The position numbers and the translations under genes are program-made. A stretch of DNA of 8,980 bases from Chloroflexota bacterium (GTDB lineage Bacteria > Chloroflexota > Anaerolineae > Anaerolineales > DRMV01). The stretch's first letter is position 1. Each line of letters starts with the position of its first letter. Shown here one piece after another: positions 1-8,356 of the stretch. The notes beneath the pieces are model-generated. The model had not been told where the DNA came from and did not search any database. It saw only the letters and a list, made by a program, of their open reading frames with translations. The stretch spans positions 1 through 8,980 of the forward strand of contig JAADEN010000129.1 in the NCBI GenBank assembly GCA_013153375.1. The letters are read 5' to 3'.

Positions 1-2327
<2,327 letters not shown>

Positions 2328-2345
2328 CCCGCGGCCAAGAGCGCG

Positions 2346-2384
2346 AAAACGGGCGGGATGGTGGCATCCCGCCCGTGGTCTTTT
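2346..2384. terminator. Bidirectional intrinsic terminator between clpB and the SPFH operon
   Basis: A perfect 12-bp inverted repeat (ACGGGCGGGATG at 2349-2360 and CATCCCGCCCGT at 2365-2376) encloses the 4-base loop GTGG. On the + strand the stem is followed by GGTCTTTT, so it ends clpB transcripts about 20 bases after the stop codon. On the - strand it is followed by TTTT (AAAA at 2346-2349), so it can also stop transcripts arriving from the SPFH gene, whose stop codon is about 170 bases away. Convergent genes sharing one such stem is a common arrangement. Confidence 0.88.
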
Positions 2385-2427
2385 AAAGCGCCCGTGGGGT
2401 CGAGCCGGGTCGCGCGCTGCCCCCACC

Positions 2428-2464
2428 ACCCTCAGGGCCCGGCAGTGCGCCCTCGCCTGAGGGT
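2428..2464. repeat. 9-bp inverted repeat, hairpin of uncertain role
   Basis: ACCCTCAGG (2428-2436) is mirrored by CCTGAGGGT (2456-2464), with a 19-base loop. It lies in the gap between two convergent genes. There is no U-run on either side, so it is not a clear terminator. It may stabilise the 3' end of the SPFH transcript, which crosses it before the bidirectional terminator. Confidence 0.45.
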
Positions 2465-2524
2465 GGGTTCCCTGCCGCGTCCCCGGGCCGGGGGCGCGGC
2501 CATCAGGCGACGCATCCATCGGGC

Positions 2525-2549
2525 GGCGCGGGCCAGACGGGCCCGCGCC
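2525..2549 (-). terminator. GC-only hairpin just after the SPFH stop codon
   Basis: A perfect 10-bp all-GC inverted repeat (GGCGCGGGCC and GGCCCGCGCC, 5-base loop) begins 3 bases after the TGA of the SPFH gene. No U-run follows it, so termination would be weak or depend on other factors. Protecting the 3' end of the message is an equally good reading. Position after the last gene of the - strand run supports a 3' end role. Confidence 0.45.
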
Positions 2550-2552
2550 CCG

Positions 2553-3617
2553 TCATTCGCCCTTCAAGAAGGATTCCAGCGCCTCGCGGCTGATGCGATA
2601 GACCGACCCGATCTTGCGGGCCTTGAGTTCGCCGGCCTGAATTGCGGCCATGACATCCTCGGGGCTGACCCGCAGCACCTGCGCGGCCTCCTCGGGCGTG
2701 AGCACAGGCGGAATCTGGGCCGCGGAAGACGCCCCTTCGGCCCCAGCCGCGGCCTGCGAAGCCGACGACGCGCCCATCTGGCCCAGGGTCTGGGCCATCA
2801 CCTGGCCCAAGCCCATGCCCGCGCCCAAGCCCGCGGTGAGCCCCGCGCCGCCCGAAGGGTTCTGCGCGGCCTCGCGCATGGCGTCCGCGGCCTGCAATTG
2901 CGCGTAAGTCTGCGGATCCAGCAACCCGCGGCTGCGCAACTCCTCGGCCGTGGTCTCCGACGGGGTCAGGCTGGCGATGACGAAGGACTTGAGGGCCAGC
3001 CCAATGGCCGCGAACTCCTCTTCGGCCTTGGCCCGCACCGCGGCGCTCAGTTCGTCCACCAGGCCCAACAGGTCCTGGATGGTGCGATATTGTCCGGCCA
3101 ACTCGCCCAAAGTGTCGGTCAGGGCGCGCAGCAGACGGCTGCGCAGGTCGTTCTCGATGTCCGCGGTGCGATAAATGCCGCGCACGCCCACGATTTGGGT
3201 CACGAACTGCTGCGGATCCTGCACCTGATAGGTGTACACCCCAAAGCCTTTGAGCAGCAACCAGCCCAGGCCCACGCCCGGCGTTTGCACCGGAATGGGC
3301 TGCGGCGTGCCCCACTTGCGATCCCGGAACTCGCGCAGCGAGACGAAGTACACTTCCGCGGTGAAGGGGCTCTTGCCGTCGAACAAACGGCCCAACTGCT
3401 CGACGAGGAAGGGGATGTTGGCCGTGGTGATGGTGTGCCGTCCCGGGCCGAACACATCCAGCGCTTTGCCATCGCGGAAGAACACCGCGGCCTGGGATTC
3501 GCGCACGATGAGTTGCGAACCGATGCGGAAGTAGCCGGGGCCCACTTCGGGGATCCGGTGGACCAACTCGTCGGGCCGGGGATCGGGCCATTCGATGATG
3601 TCGAAAACTCGCGCCAT
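2553..3617 (-). CDS. SPFH-domain (YdjI/COG4260-like) protein with C-terminal excisionase-type helix-turn-helix
   Basis: A 354-aa protein. Residues 1-220 match the SPFH 'virion core protein' family that includes Bacillus YdjI. Visible family signatures are FDIIEWPDPRPDELVHRIP (5-23), GSQLIVRESQAAVFFRDGKA (33-52), FGPGRHT (56-62), AEVYFVS (87-93) and KWGT (101-104). A family-typical Gly-rich stretch (256-282) and an Ala/Ser linker (283-301) follow. There is no N-terminal membrane segment. Known members act at membranes or scaffold partners, and many end in a zinc ribbon. Here the tail (305-352, starting LTPEEAAQVLRVSPEDV) instead resembles an HTH_17/excisionase domain, with its Y-RI-REAL-SFL ending. 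The ATG at 3617 is chosen over the TTG at 3632 because AGGAGG (3624-3629) lies 6 bases upstream. It is the last gene of its run, 31 bases after the 178-aa gene, with a hairpin between them. Family is sure; function is not. Confidence 0.88.
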   Translation of the reverse strand: MARVFDIIEWPDPRPDELVHRIPEVGPGYFRIGSQLIVRESQAAVFFRDGKALDVFGPGRHTITTANIPFLVEQLGRLFDGKSPFTAEVYFVSLREFRDRKWGTPQPIPVQTPGVGLGWLLLKGFGVYTYQVQDPQQFVTQIVGVRGIYRTADIENDLRSRLLRALTDTLGELAGQYRTIQDLLGLVDELSAAVRAKAEEEFAAIGLALKSFVIASLTPSETTAEELRSRGLLDPQTYAQLQAADAMREAAQNPSGGAGLTAGLGAGMGLGQVMAQTLGQMGASSASQAAAGAEGASSAAQIPPVLTPEEAAQVLRVSPEDVMAAIQAGELKARKIGSVYRISREALESFLKGE

Positions 3618-3623
3618 GAGAAA

Positions 3624-3629
3624 CCTCCT
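3624..3629 (-). promoter_or_regulatory. Ribosome binding site fixing the SPFH start
   Basis: AGGAGG on the - strand, 6 bases before ATG 3617. It lies too close to the alternative TTG at 3632 to serve it, so it decides the start. It also sits immediately downstream of the hairpin at 3639-3665, so folding there could affect access to it. Confidence 0.8.
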
Positions 3630-3638
3630 CAAGAGGAC

Positions 3639-3665
3639 AAAACGAGCCTCAGGCCCGAGGCTCGT
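3639..3665 (-). terminator. Terminator-like hairpin overlapping a stop codon, before the SPFH gene
   Basis: In the - strand transcript a perfect 9-bp stem (ACGAGCCTC, loop GGGCCT, GAGGCTCGT) is followed directly by a run of four U (complement of 3639-3642). The left arm encodes the last residues of the 178-aa protein and its TGA (3651-3649) lies at the edge of the loop. The shape is that of an intrinsic terminator, but it sits inside an apparent operon, 10 bases before the AGGAGG of the SPFH gene. Partial termination, lowering SPFH output relative to its partner, is the simplest inference. Ribosomes finishing the upstream gene would cover the stem. Confidence 0.6.
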
Positions 3666-4185
3666 CTTCGCGCAACAGCACTTCTTCGCGGCGATGGAAA
3701 GTGGACAGCGTCTCGCGGGCCAGCCGCATCAGGTCGGCCAGCGCGGGGCCGAAGTCCTCCTGGCCCACCGCGGCCTGCAAGCGGTCGATGGCCGCGGCCA
3801 GGCGGTCCACGGCCGCGAAGAGTTGTTGGTCAAAGGCGTACAGGCGGGCCAGTTGCGGCTCGTCGATCTTCAGCGCGTCGAACACGCCCGCGTAGCCGTA
3901 CGAAGCCGTGCGGATCTGGTCCGCCAGGGTCTGCAAACGCACCACCGCGGCCTCCACATCGTCCAGCCAGCGCAGGCCGCCGCTACGCAAGAGCGCGCGT
4001 TGCACCTCGGACAGCCGTTGCACCTGCTCCATGATGCGCTGGGCCAGGGTGACCCGCAGCAGTTTGTCGGCCTCGCGCCGGGTCTCGCGCGCTTTGTAGC
4101 CGGCAAAGCCGGGCACGCGCTCGGCCAAACGCTCCACCGCGTTTTGCAAATTTTGGATGGTCTCCAGAGGATCTTGGGTCGTCAT
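3649..4185 (-). CDS. Helical protein of unknown function, partner of the SPFH gene
   Basis: A 178-aa soluble protein with no signal peptide, membrane segment or recognised catalytic motif. It is rich in Leu, Ala, Arg and Glu and should be almost all alpha-helix. Two parts look conserved rather than low-complexity: VPGFAGYKARETRREADKLL (24-43) and SYGYAGVFDALKID (95-108), each with an aromatic G-Y core followed by a charged helix. My recollection is that proteins with a similar GYK-RR-AD-LLR motif sit next to YdjI-type SPFH genes in Chloroflexota; this needs a search. ATG 4185 is chosen because GGGAGGT (4189-4195) lies just upstream; the longer frame to 4209 has no such site. It has its own candidate promoter (4227-4235), and its stop codon lies within a hairpin that separates it from the SPFH gene. 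A scaffold or adaptor for the SPFH protein is possible but unproven. Confidence 0.8.
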   Translation of the reverse strand: MTTQDPLETIQNLQNAVERLAERVPGFAGYKARETRREADKLLRVTLAQRIMEQVQRLSEVQRALLRSGGLRWLDDVEAAVVRLQTLADQIRTASYGYAGVFDALKIDEPQLARLYAFDQQLFAAVDRLAAAIDRLQAAVGQEDFGPALADLMRLARETLSTFHRREEVLLREDEPRA

Positions 4186-4188
4186 ACA

Positions 4189-4195
4189 ACCTCCC
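4189..4195 (-). promoter_or_regulatory. Ribosome binding site of the 178-aa gene
   Basis: GGGAGGT on the - strand, just before ATG 4185. It settles the start at MTTQDP rather than at the upstream in-frame start at 4209. Confidence 0.7.
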
Positions 4196-4226
4196 GAGAT
4201 GGCAGACATCGCTTAGGGTATTGTTA

Positions 4227-4235
4227 ATTGTACCA
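4227..4235 (-). promoter_or_regulatory. Candidate extended -10 promoter for the 178-aa/SPFH pair
   Basis: The - strand reads TGGTACAAT, an extended -10 (TGn plus TACAAT, 5 of 6 to TATAAT). It lies 41 bases before ATG 4185, inside the only AT-rich patch of the 70-bp gap after the 504-aa gene. No good -35 is present at the usual spacing, which extended -10 promoters can tolerate. It would let the pair be expressed apart from the three genes upstream. Confidence 0.5.
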
Positions 4236-4255
4236 GAAAACGCGGCGCGCCTTCG

Positions 4256-5770
4256 TCACCCCAGCCCCGCGCCATCGTCCAGCATCTGGGCCGGCACGGG
4301 CGGCGTCTCGCGCATCACCATCCGTCCATCCGGGCCCGGCTCGTAACCAAAGGGGCCCTGGGGCACATACGGATCGATGACCAGCGCGCCCGAGTCCATG
4401 GCCTCCCAAATGGCCTGGAAGGGCGCTTTGCCCGGCACCCACTTCTCCGCGATGACCACCCCGTGCCCCGGCAGCACGGTGAACACGATGCGCCGCGGGT
4501 CGGCGGGATTCCGCAGGCTCTCGGCCCGCCCAAACGCGGCCCGGATGCCCTCGGCCTGGGCGCGCGTCGCGCACGAGACGGGGAAGTAGTAGTAGGCCGG
4601 ATCCAGGGGCGCGAACTCCACCACCCGCGGGTCGTACGCGGCCACGCCCCGATGGCTGTGCAACTTGGAGCGCGCCACGGGCACCCGCCGTCCCTGCCAG
4701 GAAATGCGCGGCAGGGGCGTGTCCATGTCGTACATCTCCACCGCCTCGGACGAGGGCGGGTCGTTGCGCTTGCCCTCCACATGGCGCACCTGCGCGCCCA
4801 GGTAGTCGGGCCGCACGCCCGTGATGACGGCCAACTCGTCCTCGGTCAGATTGCCCTTGTCCACGGGCCGGGCGCTGCCCGTGATGGTGGCCACCAGCGC
4901 GTCCAGGTCCGGGTCCCAGGTGGCGAAGCAGCCCTCGCTGTACTGGCTCGAGATGCTGGCCTCGACCACGGGCACATGCACCAGGTCCCCCACCCGCACC
5001 ATGCGGGTGAAGAAATTGCGCCTGCCGAACTCCCGGCCGGCCCGAATCATGGCCGCGGGCGTGGACAGACCATCCCACACGGCCCGCGGGATGGGGTCCC
5101 CCACCACCTGATGCTGGGTGATCTCGTAGGTGCTGGCCACGGTGGTCAAACGCAGGGCCAGGTTGAGGAAGAACAGGTCGGGCCGCGGCCGGGCCGGGAT
5201 GCGGGGGTACGCGCCCACCAGATTGAACAAGTACGCGGCCTCAGGATCTTCCCCCTGACCCACGGCCAGCAGCATCCGAATGGCCTTGGCCTGGCTCTGC
5301 ACCGCGCGCTGCAACGCCAGGATCGCGCCCCCGCGGCGGCCCTGCTCGACCAGCGTGTCCACCGCGGTGGGGGCCAGGCCGGGGAACGCGAAGTCCTCGG
5401 GCCGCACGGGGTCGCGGGCCAGCGCGGCCTCCAGCCGCGCCAGGTCGGCCTGCAGGCGCTCGGGCGTCACCGGCGCCATCACCCAAATGTAAGGCTGGCG
5501 GGCCATACCGAAGCGACGCCGCACCGTGAACAACGGCGCCTGCCGCCAGTTCACCGGCTCGCCGTAGGGCGCGGCCGCGATGACCACCTGCGTGTCGGCC
5601 TGGGGCGGCTCGCTCACCTCGTGGCCCAAAGCCGCGAACGCCTGGGCCAGACCGTCCATCATGCGCCGCACCAGAGGGTGCTCATAAGTGGGCCAAAAGC
5701 CAACTTTGAGCCGTTGCAACCAGGGGTGCGTGGCCGTGGGCCACAAGTCCAAACGCAACGGGGTGTGCAC
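4256..5770 (-). CDS. Conserved-looking protein of unknown function, 504 aa
   Basis: I do not recognise the family. The start is GTG 5770, with AGGAGG at 5776-5781; no in-frame ATG lies nearby upstream. It is a soluble protein without signal peptide or membrane segments. The N-terminal part (about 20-110) looks like an alpha/beta domain: KVGFWPTYEHPLVRRM, then a strand VVIAAAPYGEP (62-72) and IWVMAP (95-100). A helical section follows. The C-terminal half holds dense, probably functional motifs: SISSQYSEGCFATWD (272-286) with Cys281, VDKGNLTEDE (303-312), KLHSHRGVAAYDP (369-381) with His371 and His373, YYYFPVSC (393-400) and LPGHGVVIAEKWVPGKAPF (433-451). Cys, His, Glu and Asp residues in such motifs suggest a metal- or cofactor-using enzyme, which is only inference. 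It lies 50 bases downstream of the dehydrogenase gene and probably shares its transcript. Base composition matches its neighbours, so there is no sign of recent transfer. Confidence 0.78.
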   Translation of the reverse strand: MHTPLRLDLWPTATHPWLQRLKVGFWPTYEHPLVRRMMDGLAQAFAALGHEVSEPPQADTQVVIAAAPYGEPVNWRQAPLFTVRRRFGMARQPYIWVMAPVTPERLQADLARLEAALARDPVRPEDFAFPGLAPTAVDTLVEQGRRGGAILALQRAVQSQAKAIRMLLAVGQGEDPEAAYLFNLVGAYPRIPARPRPDLFFLNLALRLTTVASTYEITQHQVVGDPIPRAVWDGLSTPAAMIRAGREFGRRNFFTRMVRVGDLVHVPVVEASISSQYSEGCFATWDPDLDALVATITGSARPVDKGNLTEDELAVITGVRPDYLGAQVRHVEGKRNDPPSSEAVEMYDMDTPLPRISWQGRRVPVARSKLHSHRGVAAYDPRVVEFAPLDPAYYYFPVSCATRAQAEGIRAAFGRAESLRNPADPRRIVFTVLPGHGVVIAEKWVPGKAPFQAIWEAMDSGALVIDPYVPQGPFGYEPGPDGRMVMRETPPVPAQMLDDGAGLG

Positions 5771-5775
5771 AGCAG

Positions 5776-5781
5776 CCTCCT
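5776..5781 (-). promoter_or_regulatory. Ribosome binding site supporting a GTG start
   Basis: AGGAGG on the - strand, 5 bases before GTG 5770. The open frame runs unbroken far upstream to 6430 across the dehydrogenase gene, so this site decides where the 504-aa protein begins. Confidence 0.75.
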
Positions 5782-5820
5782 GTGAGGTTGGGGATGGCTC
5801 CGCGCGGGCCGGCGAGCGGG

Positions 5821-6606
5821 TCACGACGCGCGCGGTCGTCCGGCCAGGTTGAGTTTGCGCACCAAGAAGTCGGCCAGGCGCGGGGCGAAACAGTCCAGAT
5901 ACAGCAAGTAGCCCATCCAGGGCACGATGACCTCGGCCTTGTTGCGGCGGATGCCGCGCACGATGGCGCGAGCCACCTTCTCGGGCGGCAGTTTGGCCGA
6001 GATGCGGGGCACTTCCAGATCCGCGATCATGGGCGTGTCCACCCGGCCGGGGTACACCACCGTGACCTGGATGCCCAAAGGCGCGAGTTCCTGGCGCATG
6101 ACCCCGCCGATGCCGCTGAGCGCGTACTTGGCCGCCACATAGGGACCGTCGGGGGGCAGACCTTTCTTCGCATCCAGGGACGAGACCAGCACGAAGTGGC
6201 CCTGGCCCTGGGCCAGCATGATGGGCTGCGCGGCCAAAATCAGGTGCAGCGCGCCGTAGAAATTGACCGCGCACGAGCGTTGGAAGTCCTCCACCCGCCA
6301 CTCGGTCACGGGACGGCGCACATACTGGCCCGCGTTGGCGATGGCGATGTCCACGCGGCCGAAGTGCGCGTGGGCGTCCCGCACCCAGGCCTGCACCTGG
6401 TCCGCGTCGGTCACATCCACCGAGGCCCAATGCACGGCCGCGCCGTAGTCCCGGCGCAGTTCGTCGGCCAGGGCTTCCAGCGCGTCCGCGCGCCGCGCGG
6501 CCAGCGAGAGCCGCGCGCCTTCCTGGGCCAGAGCGCGGGCCGTGGCCGCGCCGATGCCGCTGGATGCGCCGGTGAGCAAAACCACCGCGTCCCGAATACG
6601 GCTCAT
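5821..6606 (-). CDS. Short-chain dehydrogenase/reductase (classical SDR, probably NADPH-dependent)
   Basis: A 261-aa classical SDR, an NAD(P)-dependent oxidoreductase of an unidentified alcohol or ketone; the usual length is about 250. The Rossmann nucleotide motif TGASSGIG is at 12-19. Arg38-Arg39 after the second strand (AARR) suggests NADPH. Then come DVTD (64-67), NAG (91-93), the catalytic tetrad Asn115, Ser143, Tyr156 and Lys160 (YVAAK), and PGRVDTP (186-192). The C-terminal part (about 228-250) is hydrophobic and could touch a membrane or shape the substrate pocket. ATG 6606 is preceded by AGGAGGAGG and overlaps the TGA of the upstream receptor gene as ATGA (6603-6606), so the two are translationally coupled. 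The fold and cofactor class are certain; the substrate cannot be read from sequence. Confidence 0.95.
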   Translation of the reverse strand: MSRIRDAVVLLTGASSGIGAATARALAQEGARLSLAARRADALEALADELRRDYGAAVHWASVDVTDADQVQAWVRDAHAHFGRVDIAIANAGQYVRRPVTEWRVEDFQRSCAVNFYGALHLILAAQPIMLAQGQGHFVLVSSLDAKKGLPPDGPYVAAKYALSGIGGVMRQELAPLGIQVTVVYPGRVDTPMIADLEVPRISAKLPPEKVARAIVRGIRRNKAEVIVPWMGYLLYLDCFAPRLADFLVRKLNLAGRPRAS

Positions 6607-7412
6607 GGGACCTCCTCCTGGATCTGGGCCACCACCGCGGGCAGCACCTCGGCGATCAACGCGGGGCCGTAATGGGCCAGGCTGTCGTGCGGCAGCACGA
6701 CGATGGGCGTGTCGGGCAGGCCCAGCCGCTGGCGCAGCGCGTCCCGCCGACGCGCGGGGTCGGACCCACGGCCGGCCTTGGGCTCGTAGAGGATGAGATC
6801 CGGGCCCAGGGCGCGGGTCTCCGCGTCGTCGGGCTCGAAGTAACTGGCCGAGCGGTCGCCGTAGATGTTGCGCAGGCCCAGCCAGTGCAGCGCGTCGGTG
6901 ACGAAGGAGGCCGCGCCCGCGGTGATGGGCCCGCCCAGGTCCACTTCCCAATACACCCGCGGCCCGGTCAGGGCCCCGCGCAACGATTGCAATTGCGCGC
7001 TCAGGCGCGCGTTCTCGGCCTCAGCCTGGGCCGTGCGGCCCACCGCGGCGCCCAGACGGCGCAGGTGGCCCAAAATCTCCCACAGCGACAGGGGCACGGG
7101 CAGGGCGATGACCGGATAGCCCTTCTCGAGCAAGCGGTAGGCCGTCTCCCGCTGCGCGCCCAGGGTGGTGAGCACCAGGTCGGGCTGCAGCGCGTCCAGC
7201 CGCTCCCAGGCCACCTTGAGGTACGAACCCACCCGGGGGCGGCCCTCCAGCGCGCCCGCGGGACGCCGACAAAAGGAACTGATGCCCACCAGCGCCTCGC
7301 CCAGGCCCAGGCGAAAGACCATGTCGGTCATGTCAGGGGCCAGGGACACGATGCGCCGCGGCGGCTCGGGCACCGTCATCTCCCGGTTCAGGAACTCGTT
7401 GAAGAAACGCAT
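6603..7412 (-). CDS. Cytoplasmic helical-backbone (BtuF/FecB-like) cofactor- or metal-binding protein without signal peptide
   Basis: A 269-aa protein of the Peripla_BP_2 (COG0614) helical-backbone receptor family, which normally delivers cobalamin, haem or siderophores to ABC importers. Visible features are RIVSLAPDMTDMVFRLGLGE (20-39), the usual lobe-1 opening; DALQPDLVLTT (73-83); the long connecting helix (about 125-148); GGPITAGAASFVTDALHWLG (160-179), typical of lobe 2; and LGPDLILYEP (202-211). The N-terminus (MRFFNEFLNREMTVPEPP) is not a signal peptide or lipobox, so the protein should stay in the cytoplasm. No permease or ATPase gene is beside it. ATG 7412 is the likely start; MTV at residue 12 is an alternative. 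It overlaps the following dehydrogenase gene by ATGA. A cofactor-binding or sensing role rather than import is my inference; Cys48 (SSFCRRP) may be a ligand. Confidence 0.82.
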   Translation of the reverse strand: MRFFNEFLNREMTVPEPPRRIVSLAPDMTDMVFRLGLGEALVGISSFCRRPAGALEGRPRVGSYLKVAWERLDALQPDLVLTTLGAQRETAYRLLEKGYPVIALPVPLSLWEILGHLRRLGAAVGRTAQAEAENARLSAQLQSLRGALTGPRVYWEVDLGGPITAGAASFVTDALHWLGLRNIYGDRSASYFEPDDAETRALGPDLILYEPKAGRGSDPARRRDALRQRLGLPDTPIVVLPHDSLAHYGPALIAEVLPAVVAQIQEEVP

Positions 7413-7425
7413 GTTGTGGTATCCT
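7399..7425 (+). promoter_or_regulatory. Candidate surE promoter
   Basis: TTGAAG (7399-7404), a 15-base spacer, then TATCCT (7420-7425) preceded by TGG, which makes an extended -10 of the same TGn form as at 4227-4235. It overlaps the start of the divergent receptor gene. The short spacer and the weak -10 keep confidence low. Confidence 0.35.
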
Positions 7426-7441
7426 ACTCCCAGGACGACAC

Positions 7442-7463
7442 CGCGACCGGCTCCCCGGTCGCG
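7442..7463. repeat. Perfect 9-bp hairpin in the surE leader
   Basis: CGCGACCGG (7442-7450) and CCGGTCGCG (7455-7463) pair perfectly around the 4-base loop CTCC. It lies between divergent genes, 16 bases before the surE start and ending just before its ribosome binding site (AGGTAGAG, about 7470-7477). It could be an operator or an RNA hairpin limiting surE translation. There is no U-run, so it is not a terminator. Confidence 0.5.
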
Positions 7464-7479
7464 CAGCGCAGGTAGAGAT

Positions 7480-8316
7480 ATGCACATTTTAGTCACCAAC
7501 GACGACGGCGTCAATGCCCGCGGCCTGGCCGCGCTCTACCACGCCATGCGCAGCCTGCCCGGCGTCGAGGTCAGTGTCCTCGCGCCGGACCGCAACTGGT
7601 CCGCGTCGGGCCATGTCAAGACCCTGCACCGGCCCCTGCGGGTCAAGCGGGCCTACCTGGCCGACGGCACGCCCGTGCTGGCCAGCGACGGCGCGCCCTC
7701 GGATTGCGTGGCCCTGGCCGTGCTGGGCGTGCTGGGCAAACCCATCGACATGGTGGTCTCGGGCATCAACCCCTTCGCCAACCTGGGCCACGATGTGACC
7801 TACTCGGGCACGGTCACCGCGGCCATGGAAGCGGCCATCGCCCACATCCCGGGCATCGCGTTCTCGCTCAACTCGCCCGAAGAGGCCACCCGCCGCGACT
7901 ACGGCCCGGCCGCGGCCGTCGCCCGTTATGTGGTGGAACACATCTTGCGGCACGGCTGGCCCGCGGACATCGTACTCAATGTCAACATCCCCTACGGGCC
8001 CCTGGAAGACATCAAGGGCCTGCAATGGACCCGCCTGGGCCTGCGGGTGTATCGCGACAAACTGGAAAAGCGTCTCGACCCGCGAGGCAAGCCCTACTAC
8101 TGGATCGGCGGCGACGCGCCCACGGGCGTGCCCGAGCCCGGCACCGACATCGGCGCGCTGGCCCAGGGCTATGTCTCCCTCACGCCTTTGCAACTGGACC
8201 TCACCGCGTACGAAATGCTGCCCAAAGTGCAAAACTGGACCTGGACGCCCTGGCCGCCGCCCGAAATTCCCCTGCCTGAACGCCTGAACCGGCCACCCAC
8301 GCCGCCCGCGGATTGA
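7480..8316 (+). CDS. surE: 5'/3'-nucleotidase SurE
   Basis: Metal-dependent phosphatase that removes phosphate from nucleoside 5'- and 3'-monophosphates in the cytoplasm, a stationary-phase survival protein. The 278-aa product begins MHILVTNDDG, the family hallmark; Asp8 and Asp9 bind the metal. Ser41 (in PDRNWSASGH) and Asn97 (in SGINPFANLGHD, 94-105) complete the site, and VTYSGTVTAAMEA (106-118) is the next conserved block. It is somewhat longer than the usual 250 or so, with a Pro-rich tail (WTPWPPPEIPLPE onward) of no known role. The start is ATG 7480, with AGGTAGAG just before it. It is divergent from the receptor gene across a 67-bp gap. The MoaD-like gene follows 40 bases downstream and probably shares the transcript; no isoaspartyl methyltransferase gene, a frequent surE neighbour, is present here. 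Confidence 0.97.
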   Translation: MHILVTNDDGVNARGLAALYHAMRSLPGVEVSVLAPDRNWSASGHVKTLHRPLRVKRAYLADGTPVLASDGAPSDCVALAVLGVLGKPIDMVVSGINPFANLGHDVTYSGTVTAAMEAAIAHIPGIAFSLNSPEEATRRDYGPAAAVARYVVEHILRHGWPADIVLNVNIPYGPLEDIKGLQWTRLGLRVYRDKLEKRLDPRGKPYYWIGGDAPTGVPEPGTDIGALAQGYVSLTPLQLDLTAYEMLPKVQNWTWTPWPPPEIPLPERLNRPPTPPAD

Positions 8317-8356
8317 CCGGGGACGCCACCCCATCCCCGTCCCAGGAGTTTCAGCC

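Noticed and set aside
2358..4034. Long + strand open frame opposite the SPFH and 178-aa genes
   Set aside because: Its translation is low-complexity Arg/Ala/Gly/His text without any domain, and it runs antisense to two well-supported genes. High GC removes stop codons and makes such shadows common.
4463..5785. 440-codon + strand open frame opposite the 504-aa gene
   Set aside because: It is His/Gln/Gly-rich with no recognisable motif and no ribosome binding site of note. The opposite frame has clear motifs and a good GTG start.
5771..6430. Upstream extension of the 504-aa frame across the dehydrogenase gene
   Set aside because: It overlaps the whole central and C-terminal part of a canonical SDR in another frame, and the AGGAGG/GTG at 5770 gives a clean start.
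5821..6951. Longer dehydrogenase frame starting upstream at 6951
   Set aside because: The extension lies over the receptor gene in another frame and is low-complexity. ATG 6606 has AGGAGGAGG and begins right before the Rossmann strand.
7413..7479. A cobalamin or other riboswitch in front of the receptor operon
   Set aside because: The whole divergent gap is only 67 bp, far too short for a B12 riboswitch, and no box sequence is visible.
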